From Myrica gale (taxonomy: Eukaryota > Streptophyta > Magnoliopsida > Fagales > Myricaceae), in NCBI GenBank assembly GCA_963930655.1, contig OZ005612.1, positions 17,427,001-17,491,000 of the forward strand: 64,000 nucleotides of DNA. The letters are read 5' to 3'. Shown piece after piece: positions 24,801-35,695 of this stretch. Both the position numbers and the translations under genes were made by a program. The notes beneath the pieces are model-generated. The model had not been told where the DNA came from and did no database searches. It saw only the letters and a program-made list of their open reading frames with translations. Position 1 is the stretch's first letter. Each line of letters opens with the position of its first letter.

Positions 24801-26748
24801 TGAACTCTCTCTTCTTGAGGTTGCTCCCCCTCCTTTATCTCGCTATCCCACTCGCACTCGTTGCCCCAAGGTGTATACTGATGGTACTAGATTATGGCCA
24901 TCACCACGTTCTCATGTCTCAACGGTCACTGCAGTACCACTTGCTCCTACTTCTGTGACTGAGGCCCTTAAATTTCCAGATTGGCGACAGGCCATGCAAC
25001 TTGAATTTAATGCTCTTCTTGCTACTAATACCTGGAAGCTGGTTCCCCCTTCTTCTTCTCAGAACTTAGTCGGCTGCAAGTGGGTATTTCGGACTAAACA
25101 TTTACCAAATGGCTGTGTTGACCGCAGGAAAGCAAGGCTTGTCGCTAAGGGCTTCCATCAACAACATGGCCTTGATTACTCCAAGACATTCAGCCCAGTT
25201 GTTCGTCCCTCTACTGTTCGGCTGGTTCTTTCTATTGCCGTCCAAGCTGGCTGGTCTATGCATCAACTGGATGTTCAAAACGCCTTCCTACATGGCGATC
25301 TTTCTGAGAATGTTTTTATGGTTCAACCTTCTGGTTTCATCCATCCCGATTTCCCTCACTATGTCTGCAAGCTCCAGAAGTCTCTCTATGGGCTCAAGCA
25401 AGCTCCCCGCGCTTGGTTCTCAAAGCTCAGTTCGAAGCTCCTTGAAATAGGCTTCACTGCCTCTCGTTCTGATGTCTCCCTCTTTACATATCTTCGTGGT
25501 GCTCTTCGTATTTATTTTCTCGTGTATGTAGATGACATTATCATCACTGGATCTAATTCTGCAGCTATCAGTGCTCTGATTGCTACTCTTCGGCTTTCAT
25601 TCCCTATCAAAGACTTAGGTCGTCTCCACTACTTCCTTGGTGTAGAAGTCCATCATTTTGCCTCTGGTATTCTTCTTTCCCAGAAGAAGTATATTACCGA
25701 TCTTCTCCGCAAGACGAACATGCACTCTTCCAAGCCAGTCTCTACTCCTATGGCTACGTCTGACTCTCTTAATACTTTTGATGGTGCTGTCTTTGAAGAT
25801 CCTACCTTATACCGAAGTGTGGTTGGTAGCTTGCAGTATTTGTCATTTACTCGACCTGATCTTGCTTTTGCCATGAACAAGGTCTGTCAATATATGCAAT
25901 CTCCTCGTGTACCTCATTGGCAAGCCGTGAAACGTATTTTACGTTACCTTCGGCATACCTCTGATTTTGGTCTTCGGCTTTCCCGGTCTTCCTCGTCTGG
26001 CCTTGCTGCCTTTTCGGATGCTGACTGGGCTGGGTGTTCGGATGACAGGCGCTCCACCGGTGGTCTCTGCGTTTTCTATGGCTCTCACCTTATCTCCTGG
26101 AGCTCCCGTAAGCAACCTACTATTGCTCGTTCAAGTACAGAGGCTGAATACAAGGCCGTAGCCAATGCCACCTGTGAGTTACTCTGGGTTCAATCCCTTC
26201 TCTGTGATCTTGGTATCTCCCTCTCTTCTCCCCCTGTTTTATGGTGCGATAATCTGGGGGCCACATACCTCACAGCCAATCCCGTTCTTCATGCTCGTAC
26301 GAAGCATGTTGCTGTCGATTATCATTTTGTCAGAGAACGTGTTGCCTCTAAATCTCTGGTGGTGTCTTTCCTCTCCAGCAAAGATCAGATCGCTGATATT
26401 TTAACTAAGCCACTCTCTGCTCAACGGTTCTGCTTATTACGTTCGAGCCTCACTGTCGCTTCCCTCCCTTTTGGCTCACGGGGGGATGTTAAAGCACAGT
26501 CATCTGCAGACTCAGCTAGTCTCACCAATGATCAGCACCAGCTCAACTGACACATCATTCCTTCCAGAAGATATATTGTAACCGAATGATTCTATACGTG
26601 TCTCTCTTACCGCATATTCTGGGATTTTATCTCTGGTTGTTAGGCGTCACTACTGTTTATATAAACCTGCCTGTAATGCGTGTAAATATACAGAAAGGAA
26701 AAACTCCCTTTACGTGAACTGTTGTTATTACGTTTGTTATTTTTCACA
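21898..26748 (+). mobile_element. Ty1/Copia LTR retrotransposon, young, nearly whole in structure
   Basis: Two LTRs, 21898-22160 and 26487-26748, differ at about three positions by eye. The 5-bp target duplication ACGGG lies at 21893-21897 and 26749-26753. A primer-binding site like the initiator-Met tRNA type (TGGTATCGGAGCC) follows the 5' LTR, and a G-rich polypurine tract precedes the 3' LTR. Gag, with a CCHC-type zinc knuckle, and the protease, integrase, reverse transcriptase (YVDDIIITGS) and RNase H parts are in Copia order. Size and layout fit the Ale/Retrofit-like group, tentatively. It carries a 183-bp foldback insertion in the integrase region and probably a few other breaks, so it is a recent fossil. 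Close LTR identity suggests an age well under a few million years. Confidence 0.93.
24278..24460. mobile_element. 183-bp GC-rich foldback (MULE-type MITE) inside the Copia element
   Basis: An almost perfect palindrome (arms such as CCCAGCGTCCCGCTGGGGGA and its inverse around a centre near 24366-24371) is flanked by a perfect 9-bp duplication, TTTTGGTTC, at 24269-24277 and 24461-24469. A 9-bp duplication is typical of Mutator-like elements. It inserted into the host element after that element was itself formed. Confidence 0.8.
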
Positions 26749-28052
26749 ACGGGATACTAATGTCTGGTTTTTGGTCAAAATGTCCCCTTCCTCCCCCCCC
26801 CCCCCATCATAAGATATTATGGAGACAATCCCTCTCCAGGGAATAAATTTTTTTTCTTGCCCACCTTTAGAGAATATAATTGGCCTAAGGTCTTCGCAGT
26901 GATGTTATCCATACTTTTTGTTTATGCATTGAAGTCACTCTTAATTATGATTTGATTGTTTAATCGTCTCGTGTTTTCAGACTGGTTTTTTCCTGGTACA
27001 ATATAGTCACTTATGGCAACAACATCTGGACAAGCTAGTTAACCTTTTCTCTATGGGAAAGCTGAAGGTAATGCATCATATCTCATAAGATATGTTTTGT
27101 GTTTATTAGACTCGAGGTTCAGCTTTCTTCCCCACCCCTGTCGAAAATTCGGAATACGCTGCAGGGGAGGGGGGGATTATGTGACAAGGTGGCATGATTT
27201 ATTAATCTTTTTTTTTCCTCTATGGATCAAAACATTCACTCTTGGCCATTATATGCCTACCTACGCCCAGGCTGCCCCTCTCTTGTAGTCAAGTGTAGAT
27301 GATATTTAGGAAATCACCCCTCCGATTTTCTATATGCCATGTCAGTGTTAGCTTTCTCTTCAAAGGAACTTAGTTGGACCCGGGAGCTCGGAATTTCTAA
27401 TTTTTTTTTCTCGTTCCTCTGTATTAGGTTGCTATAGACCCAAAAAGATTTTTGGGCATCCATGCTGTTGCCGACGCTGTTGAATACATTCTGGTAAAAG
27501 CGTTGGCAAGGTACGAGACTTTTTTTCTTCTTCTTACTCTTGTCAGGACGATTATTGTTGTGCCACAACTTGCCACCAAAACGTCTTTATCTTAAACTAC
27601 CAATCTTGTACAGGTTGTCGTTTGCATTGATCCATCCTTCAGTCAACAAAAGGCAAAATTATGAGCAAATGATAAGAAAAAAGGATTGTGGGCCATTAAA
27701 TAAACCGGTAGCAATTTGGATCCGGGTGAGGAAGGTGGCTAGAAGCAGGAGCAGTTCTGAGTGACGCAATAACACTGCCAGAAACACCGGGCAGTTGCAG
27801 AGCAAAATGGAGCAGAAAACAATAGTACTGAGTTTTCTTTCTCTTGTAGATTTGTGCTCTAATAATCTTCGCTCGCCTTTCTAGTTAAATTAATATTTCT
27901 GTTGTTTTATAAAGGAGGAGATACGATTTTGGCCTATGAACAGGGGCGGACCCAGGCCCGGGCGAACCTGGGCGGCCGCCCGGGGTCCGCCCCTAAAAAA
28001 AAATTCATGTATATTTTATTTTTAAAAAAGAAGTGGCCTGGGCCGCCCTGTG

Positions 28053-28367
28053 TCAGCCCCTGAGCTGCTTCTTCCAAGAATGTGCTCGCAGACTATAAAT
28101 CTTCACTTCAAAACAGTTAAAAGAGAGTGTCGTGACTCTTACCACCTTGTAGTCGTCGTAAACCGGATCATATCCGAATGCTAATTCGCACCATGAAAGG
28201 GAATACTGAGAAGATGGGTTCCAACGCGGAAAAAGCTCACGCTTGAAATAAGGAGGGGCTTCCAAAGGTTCAAACGGTAACCTTTTGTACTTCCTGATAA
28301 CTGGGTTCCAAATTGCAATCACGTCCTGCCGTTTATAGATACATACCAGGCCATTGGAACAGCCCAA
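28053..28367 (-). pseudogene. Captured F-box-associated (FBA) domain fragment
   Basis: About 105 residues read without a stop on the minus strand: GCSNGLVCIYK, IAIWNPVIRKYKRLP, ELAFGYDPVYDDYKVVRVTT, FEVKIYSLRAHSWK. This block order is the FBA type 1 domain that follows the F-box in many plant SCF ubiquitin-ligase adaptors. The F-box itself and both ends of the gene are missing. It lies inside the hAT element, so it is most simply a captured fragment. Confidence 0.8.
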
Positions 28368-28384
28368 AATTCTGGTTTTGGATT

Positions 28385-28564
28385 TTCGACGACGGCGCAG
28401 TCTTTCTGGTTTTGAATTTTGGTTTCTTGTTGGCGCTGGTCTATGCCGTGTTCTATGTGGCTTTTGATAAGAAAGTCGGGTCTTTGGCGGCTTTGCTGTG
28501 TTTTCTCTGTTGGGTTGGAGCGAGTTTGCTTGCGAATCGGCTTGGTTTCTCGCTGGCGTGGAAG
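28385..28564 (+). pseudogene. Captured DUF962/Mpo1-like membrane protein fragment
   Basis: About 60 residues match the DUF962 (YGL010w/Mpo1-like) family, ER membrane proteins linked in yeast to 2-hydroxy fatty acid breakdown: LNFGFLLALVYAVFYVAFDK, KVGSLAALLCFLCWVGASLL, ANRLGFSLAWK. It ends at a gtaaat donor-like site, as if an exon and its intron border were copied. It lies on the other strand from the F-box fragment and only a few bases from it, inside the hAT. Confidence 0.72.
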
Positions 28565-29699
28565 GTAAATATTTTCATTTTCAGTTTATTGACTTTATAT
28601 TCTGCTTGGTAGCTGCGAAAGCAGGGGAAAGGAAACATCAGTTCTGTGGGCGGTAACCATTTCATTTTTTGGGGTGCGATTGTTTGTCTTATTTGGGGAA
28701 ACTAGAATAATAAGATTATGATATTAACGGAATGTGAAATTTCGGGTAGGTGTCATCTTTAAGGCTACTGTCTAAGCCTGCTATTGCCTTGTAGTACATA
28801 CCCTATATCTATATTGACATTGATTTCATTTCGGTCATTTAGCTGCACTTTTGTCTGATGTGTTGCATAAGCAAGTTTCTCAGTGTTGTCTAAGATAATG
28901 TGCTTGGTTCCTTGCTGATATGGATCTGTAAGCAAGGGGTACTTTGATTCACTCTCCTTGTAGAAACCAATTTTTCAGTTTATATTTATGTTTGTCATCT
29001 AATCTTTTAATGTTGGAGTCTTTTGGTGTTCAAAAAAGGAGTTACATCGGTAGTTGGTTCTGCTTATGTTGCTAGCAAAATAGCTTTGACATTGGTGCAT
29101 ATTAGATAGTTGGTTCGTGACTTTGAAGTTCAGATGTTGACCTGCAGTAGAACATAATCGCTGCTATGATCTTCTAACTCTGATAGATGGCTCCTCACCT
29201 TCTCCCCATGTTCAACATGTCCATGGATCCGACATGAAGCCAACAATGTCCTCCATATAATGGCATTGCGTACCATTGGCATGTCTTTTTTTTTGGGCAG
29301 TTTGTTGCCTAAAAAATCAGAATTAGAAAACTTTGATCAACGAAGTTAGAACTTTATTTGTATTTTACTGTGATCCTCTCCTCCCCCTCTTCTTCTAACT
29401 GAGGCTGCATTATTCTAATCGGATTATGCATGTCAATTTGAGTTTAAGTTTTTACCATTTTTTTAAGGATTTGTTTCTCTTAAATTTTGGTGCAGATTTT
29501 AATTGCGTTGTGGCTTTGATGTAGAGTTGGTTGCTAAGAGAGTGTGGGAAAGGAAAGAGGTCAGAGTTTTGAATGCAACATTTTGGTTGTGTTCTGATGC
29601 TGTAGAAATTTTGGAAAATGAATAAAAAAAAAGTAGGGGAAAAGTGAATTTAGGATTTTGAATGCTGAATTATTCTGGGCTTCAAGATATTGGATCTCT

Positions 29700-29963
29700 T
29701 GCTGTGAAGATGGTTGAGACCAGAAAGAATATTTTGTATTCATTGGTTTATCTTCATATTACGTTGGCATTGGTCTTACCGGTTACGACTGCAACCGTTG
29801 AGAGAGTGTTCTCTGCGATGAAAATTATCAAGACTGATTTGCGTAATAGGATGATAGATGATTGGATGAATGATTGCATAATAGTGTACATCGAGCGAGA
29901 AATTTTTGAAACTATTGAGAACGAAGTCATTTTGCAAACGTTTTCAGAAGATGCACAACTGTA
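29700..29963 (+). pseudogene. hAT transposase C-terminal dimerisation region
   Basis: Reads ETRKNILYSLVYLHITLALV, LPVTTATVERVFSAMKIIK, TDLRNRMIDDWMNDCIIVYI, the typical hAT C-terminal dimerisation region of plant TTF-type/ZMYM1-like transposases. The catalytic part is absent. The same region is traceable in weaker form in the hAT copy at 3704-4953. Confidence 0.82.
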
Positions 29964-30155
29964 GGATCCAATTGTCCCCTCTCAGTTGTAGTATATAATA
30001 CGGTATGTGTAATTCAATATTTTTAATGTTTTTAGTCTTTAATGTTTTGATATTATAACTCTAAGACAATTTTTTACATTACGTATGAAAAAAAAATCAG
30101 TCATTTTGCTTTAAAAGTTCGCCCGGGTTGGTTTTCATTCCTGGTTCCGCCACTG

Positions 30156-30603
30156 CCTATGAACTATGCTTTAGATTTAGATTTTGTTCATAAACTTCTT
30201 TTTAATGCTCTGGGTAGCGTCAAAGTTATTTACTTGGGTTCTTGCAGAAATAATTAAGGGCGTCGAATGTTAAGCATGTGATGTTAGATCTTCAAGAAGT
30301 TTGATTAACTCAGAGAATTCAACTACGAACAATTGCTACAGCAACACAAAGCAATGCAGAGCGAAGAGAACGAGAGAATCATGTAGGAAGTAGTGAAAAC
30401 GACGATTCTAACAAAGGAAAGAATAGTGAGATTTTACCCAAAAAGAAGAAGAAAGAAACGGAGCAAGGATTCTAAGCAAAAACCCGACGCCAATGGTGGA
30501 GTTGGGCTGCAGGCGAAAACGAGCACTCTACCCTACTCTGCTTTTGTGGTGCAAAAATGAAGATCTAATATATAAAATTTGAAGTTAGATGCCAGATCAA
30601 AGG
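30156..30603. other. Intergenic, no gene seen
   Basis: Between the Pack-hAT and the tRNA gene I see no coding or RNA feature. Confidence 0.5.
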
Positions 30604-30675
30604 GCCCCTATAGCTCAGTGGTAGAGCGTCAGTCTTGTAAACTGAAGGTCTGTAGTTCGATCCTGCATGGGGGCA
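30604..30675 (+). tRNA. tRNA-Thr (anticodon UGU)
   Basis: A 72-base cloverleaf without intron. The acceptor arm GCCCCTA pairs with TGGGGGC. The D arm is GCTCAGTGGTAGAGC, the anticodon loop CTTGTAA gives UGU, and the T arm is TGTAGTTCGATCCTGCA. Box A and box B are intact and no CCA is encoded, fitting a nuclear gene. A T-rich stretch follows at 30682-30698 and could end Pol III transcription. Confidence 0.92.
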
Positions 30676-31226
30676 GTTGATGTTTTTCTCTTTTATTGTC
30701 TTATTACTTGAGGAAAGCGATTCGTATGACGTACATGTCAGTCTTCTCTAATAATATTCTACTCGATCGGACTGGCAATTGGGGTTCTCAATCTACAAGC
30801 CGAATATCGGGTATGGTTGAACCACTCGACAATATTTTTTTGGTTTCAGAGGCATAAAGTATCCAGAGAGTTCGCGGATAAACAGATAAAAATAGCACAT
30901 ATTTGCTGTTATACAACATAACATTCCAAAAACAAAAAACAAAAGCACATATTTGAAGGAGTAAAAAGGCGTTCCTAAATCTATTGTATACAACACCAAT
31001 ACTCCAGACCGACTTAGAGAAGAGCCTCAAGAATGACGAGCCTAAACATTGATCCTGTACCACCACAGCTTTCTTGGAGAAAAAGCAGGAAGAATTCCAG
31101 CCAGACATCAAATACAAAGACTACTTCTTTCTGCCTGCCCATAAACAGAACGAATTAGACCAGCATTAATTCAAATCTTGTGACACGATCTTTTCGGTTG
31201 CTTTACAAAAACACAAATTGTAGAAG

Positions 31227-33312
31227 TTAAATATTACTCGCTTTGATTCTTTTGGCACTCCTGTCCATGTGTGAGACATCTGAATCCTCCTCATCTTCTT
31301 CATTGTCTGTCGACCCAGCTGCCCTAATGATGAACACCTAAGAAGAAAATATCATGTAATTACTACAAACGAGAGACTGTATACGATTGAATTCCACTTA
31401 AAAATGATGTTTCAAAAGTATGTGTATAAATATTGAATAAGTCGAAGCTCCTGAACAAAGTAGACAGCGAGCATCATAATGCAAAACCATACAATATATA
31501 TATAAAAAGAGGACTGCAGAGCATATTTATATCTCTGCAGTCTGCAGAACAGGTGATTTTTAGGGATAACATGAGTTGCTTTATGTAGTAAAGAAAATAT
31601 CAACACTGATATGGGATTATAGGGTGTATAATAATCTATATAGATGGCATTCAACATTAATGCATAATGCATCACCGAAAGGCGGAGTCCAACTGCTGAC
31701 CTTAAATTTTGTAGGCTTAATTAACTGGAAAACCAATGTATCCCCATCAACTAGATGATGATCAATAGCAAATCCTCTCCAGCCACCGCTAAGACCGGTT
31801 TTTCCTGCAAGGTATTTTGTTAGGGACTCCTGTCCATCCTCATCTACCAATGTCATCATTTCGTCCTTGTGGGGCAGGTGCATCTTGCAAAACTGGACCG
31901 GGAGACCCTGTTTTTGACCAAAGGTTAGATTTGCTAAAAGCACGAACTGAAAGTACTGTCAACTATGTGTCAGAATTTCCATTTGGGCTTCCTGTTCACT
32001 CAGTATTTCGCGCACAAAATACATACGCAATTTGTCTGTTTACGAGAATCTTAATAACAAAGAGCTACACAACGCCTGCCTACTACAGATGACCGAACGA
32101 AGAGTCTTGGTTCGGAATGTCATCTGTTTTATTCGTACTGGTCGAAAACTTACCAGCCAAAACCCACCGGTGACATGTGACTGGAGCATGGGCTTCAGAA
32201 AAGTAGGGAAGTCAGATCCCAAAGATGATTCAACTTGTTCTGCTCTCTCAATTGCATCTTGCCTGGCTCCATCCGAGGCATAGAACCGGTTCAACAAGTC
32301 TCTCCTTTGATAGGTCCTACAAGTGAACCCAACAATGGTCCCAAGATAAGCAGCCAATGAATACTGGATTCTTTGATTGATTACTAAAAGTTTGAACACA
32401 TGAGTGAAACATACCAACCTTCTGGGCCTTCCCAGAGACTCAATTGGTACCTGCCAAGAGAAAAGATGTCGGTGGAGAAATAAAAAAAATAAAGCATTTG
32501 AACAACATACAGCTATGATTAAGCATCCACAAAAATAAAGACATTACCAAAAATTAGAGACATAGTGTCACAGCTGGAAATTAAAATCTATCAAGTGGGT
32601 AGTGTAAAGTATCTTTAACTCCAAGTTAATGAACCCTATAAGCTAGTCATATGACCTTAACAGTTCCCGCATACAAATAAACCAGCATGGACATGGACTG
32701 ATGGAGTGTGAGAACCGAAAAGTCAAGGAGCAGCGAATACAAAATGCAAGATATAATGTAACTCAAACCCAGTGCTCCTGGTGGTTTTGTTACGATGACA
32801 ATCGCAAGTAAAGATTAACAGAAGGAATCAATCTTTCTTCGTTATAGAATTTCCAACAGATGAGGAATAGAGTCAGCAAAAAAGAAAAAGTAAAACATGA
32901 AACTCCCGATCGAAATACAAATGCTTAGTGATCAGAGCATAGATTAGGTTTATGAGAGAGAGGGAGCTGACTTCCTTGTAATTCGGAAGAGGCTTGCAAG
33001 CGACACGGCTAGACCTTCGCACTCGCACCGAAGAGAGGTCTACCGGCTGCCTAAGTCGCTTCACTTGCTTCGCCTAAACGTACGAAGAAAGAAAAATCCA
33101 GCAACATAATTATACTTCAAAACCCAAAAACAGAGGTAAGTCACCCAGAGAGAAAGATACAGAGTAATCTAACACACCGGAGAGGACTTGGGGCTCGAAG
33201 CCTTGAGAGCTTGGGCGAGCTTGCCAAGATTGAGCTCCTCCATTCGCTTCTTGTTCTCTTCCAGCCTCTGTCTTCGGCATTCCTCATAGCTTCGCTTGGG
33301 TTCGACCACCAT
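31227..33312 (-). CDS. B3 domain-containing protein (At3g19184-like)
   Basis: A nuclear plant-specific DNA-binding protein of about 249 residues. Six exons splice in phase: 33312-33178, 33073-32972, 32450-32419, 32316-32154, 31907-31701 and 31337-31227 (stop TAA). The N-terminal SYEECRRQRLEENKKRMEEL is typical of this subfamily. A basic linker (VRVRRSSRVACKPLPNY) and YQRRDLLNRFYASDGAR follow. The B3 domain spans about residues 135-222: MLQSHVTGGFWL, GLPVQFCKMHLP, TGLSGGWRGFAIDHHLVDGD, LVFQLIKPTKFKV, FIIRAAG. The C-terminus is acidic (DNEEDEEDSD) with a basic KRIK end. The ATG of MVVEPKRSYEE was chosen by family similarity; the frame is open further upstream. It has a tandem relative on the same strand at 35.7-38.2 kb. 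Its targets are unknown. Confidence 0.92.
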
Positions 33313-34158
33313 GTTCCTTCTATCCAAAATGTTATTCTCTCTTTGCGTAGAGGAAGAGTTTTTAGCCCAAAGTACATGAGAAAACAGCGAAACCAAGAAA
33401 ATGGTTTGCCAATAAATTTATTTTTTTAAAGAAAATGGTGGGAAAAATAGAAGACGACCGTTAGACTGTCGTCTGTCCAATTTTAGACACCACACTAGAC
33501 AGTGGGGAATGGGCAATACGACCGTGTTTTGAGCGCCAATTTGCTAGGTTTGAATTCAAACCTTGGCACGTCACCAGTATACGTTGGGTACAAAGAGAGA
33601 GTCACTGGGATTATTATAGGAATTTCGAGCATTGAGCCCCTCTACGTACCTGCGCACTCAAGTGGTACAGTGCTGCTGCTGGTTGCAAATGGGATTTACC
33701 AGCAGCAGTGAAATGCTGCCATTTCAGTGCCTTTGGTGGGTCCAAGAGCTTAGATAAAAGATTTTTTGGGTGTTATCTTTACTATTATGTTCTTTCTTCT
33801 TTGGCTAATTTCAGTGCAAAGGAATTATTTATCTTCTTTTTTTCCAGTAAATTCGTAAGTTATATATATTTTTATTTGTTGTTGATTCTTTCTGATTGAA
33901 ACGAGTTGGATTCAATCATGTCTCAGTGGTTAACACGGCCAAAGATAATTGTTTAGCTCTCTGCTGCCTCCGTTCAGTTCAGAGATCTCTATTTATCCTG
34001 CGTTTGGTGTAATTTGTACAAACACGTTGGGAACGAAGTTTGAGTTGGGAACTCTTAGAAAAACCCTGCACTTCACCCGACACAGCCACATGATTCTGTC
34101 CGTGTGTGTGTGAGAGAGAGAGAGAGAGGGCGCAATAGCTCATGAGGCAATCCAATAA
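33313..34158. other. Upstream region of the first B3 gene, no gene seen
   Basis: AT-rich sequence without a recognisable coding region. It should hold the promoter of the minus-strand B3 gene. A GA microsatellite lies near 34111-34128. Confidence 0.5.
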
Positions 34159-35450
34159 TTTTTTTTTGGATAAGTTAGTAAGTAGTATTGATCCAAAAAA
34201 GTACAAATGGAGGAAGGCTCCAAAAGAGCTCGAAGGATCTAGTACAAGGGCCAAAGGCTAATCAAGTTACAACAACAGAATAACAAAGAGGACAAACAGG
34301 GGACATGCAAGATCAACTTCTCCTCGATTTCAATAGCGTTTGCGGCAGACTCCAAGCTGAGATACAAGCAGAGTTCAAGCTTGTGCGAGAGAAGCCTGAT
34401 AAGAGGCAAAGCTTTCCCTGTATCAACCCCTCAACTTCTTTATACACGTGAACAAGTCTACGTGCCTTACCACAAAAAATTCTGGAATTACATTCCTCCC
34501 AAAGAACATAAACTTACGAAGCAAGTAAGAGTTTCCTAGCAGTGTTGCTAAGGGACTTGGCACGCCAATCATTAGCCGCCCAACAAATGAGGTCAGTCCA
34601 CCGCATAGAGGCTCGCTGAATAAAACATTTGTCTCCCAAAAGGTACCATATGCGCTTGGAGAATACACAGTCAAAATAAAGACGGTCAAGGTCTTCACCA
34701 GCATTATAACATACACATGCACCTCTCAGCAAACTCGACCCCCATTCTCCTCAACCTTTGTTGGGTCAACAGTCGGTCCTGAATTGCAAGCCACAGGATG
34801 AATGAGTGTCTTGGGATTCAGCCTTTGAACCAAACCAAAGAATGCCAAGGAACTTCAAGTTTCCTTGGTCTAAGCTGGTTGTAAGCACTCCGAACAGTGA
34901 AGATGCCACAAGTCTCTCATTTCCAGGGTTAAAGAAGTTAATAAGGACAGAGTATGCACGATGTTGGCTAATGGATGGACATTTACGGACTATGAGAGCG
35001 CTCCTCATGGTAGAATTCTTGTTGGATGGGATAACAACCTTCAGAACGCAATTTCTGTTCGGCAAACTGATCAAGCTATCCATTGTATTATGTTGGACAA
35101 TGATAGACAATTGAATTTTAAAATCATTGTTGTTTATGGTAGAAATCGGTATGAGGACCGTAGGAGGCTTTGGGCAGATCTGGTTAGAGAGGGTAGGGAT
35201 AATACTTCCCCGTGGTTGATTATGGGGGACTTTAATGTTGTTCGTAGTAGCTCTGAGTCTATTGGCGGTTCGGACCAATGACCTCCTTGGAAGAATGAGT
35301 TGGACACCATGACGAGGCACGCTGAACTTGATGACCTCAGAACTTGTGGCCAATGGTTGACTTGGTTCAATAAGCAAGAGAATATGCCTATCTGGAGGAA
35401 GCTAGACAGAGTCATTATTAACTCTCACTGGGATGCCCTCTTCCCAGCCA
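34159..35450 (-). mobile_element. LINE-1 insertion with inverted 5' part
   Basis: The 3' part is on the minus strand. Its A tract appears as the T run near 34160, followed by the zinc-binding reverse-transcriptase tail domain around 34430-34740 (LRGACVCYNAGEDLDRLYFD, CVFSKRIWYLLGDKC). The other part is on the plus strand, about 34960-35450, and encodes endonuclease sequence (KIIVVYGRNRYEDRRRLW, PWLIMGDFNVVR, WRKLDRVIINSHWDALFP) with a stop inside. Opposite strands for 5' and 3' parts are the usual mark of twin priming. A clear target duplication was not found. Confidence 0.75.
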
Positions 35451-35695
35451 ATTATTAATTACAGCTTCATCATACATATACAGAAAAGAAAGAACCAGTG
35501 GACACAATTCCCAGTCTGGCTATTGCTAGCAATATTGCTGATACACATGTTCCTTCTAAACTATCGGTTGATGCAAGTGGAACTTCACAGAAAAAGCGTG
35601 CAAACCAAAACATTCTGCATACTCCTGGTCCTGGACCTGTGGGTGCATAGTTTCGACGAAAAAATGCTGTGAATCAATGCCACAAAAGTTCCTCA

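Larger units (their letters stand above)
19528..27664 (+). pseudogene. NQR: NQR-type zinc-binding quinone oxidoreductase, broken copy
   Basis: The exons match the medium-chain dehydrogenase/quinone oxidoreductase part of plant NQR (At1g49670 type), an NAD(P)H-dependent enzyme. Recognisable exons: about 19528-19545 (AGVNASD), 19741-19821, 20101-20202, about 20315-20397, 20608-20682 (VTAAAGGTGQFAVQ, the nucleotide-binding loop), 21061-21180 (GVDRVIDYKAEDIKT), 21370-21499, 21673-21750, 26981-27067, 27428-27510 and 27614-27664 (stop TGA). The N-terminal half, including the short-chain dehydrogenase part of Arabidopsis NQR, is absent. Three exons are out of frame: one near 20335 lacks about 13 bases, one near 21410 has an extra base, and one near 27490 lacks about 4 bases. 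A 4.85-kb Copia element lies in the intron between the exons at 21750 and 26981. The gene is very likely dead. Confidence 0.88.
27941..30155 (+). mobile_element. hAT element carrying host gene fragments (Pack-hAT), copy 3
   Basis: Ends CAGGGGCGGA (27941) and TTCCGCCACTG (to 30155), with a perfect 8-bp target duplication CCTATGAA at 27933-27940 and 30156-30163. The left end has a very GC-rich hairpin. The interior holds an F-box-associated fragment, a DUF962 fragment and, near the right end, the hAT transposase C-terminal region. The rest of the transposase is missing, so it cannot move itself. Confidence 0.9.
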
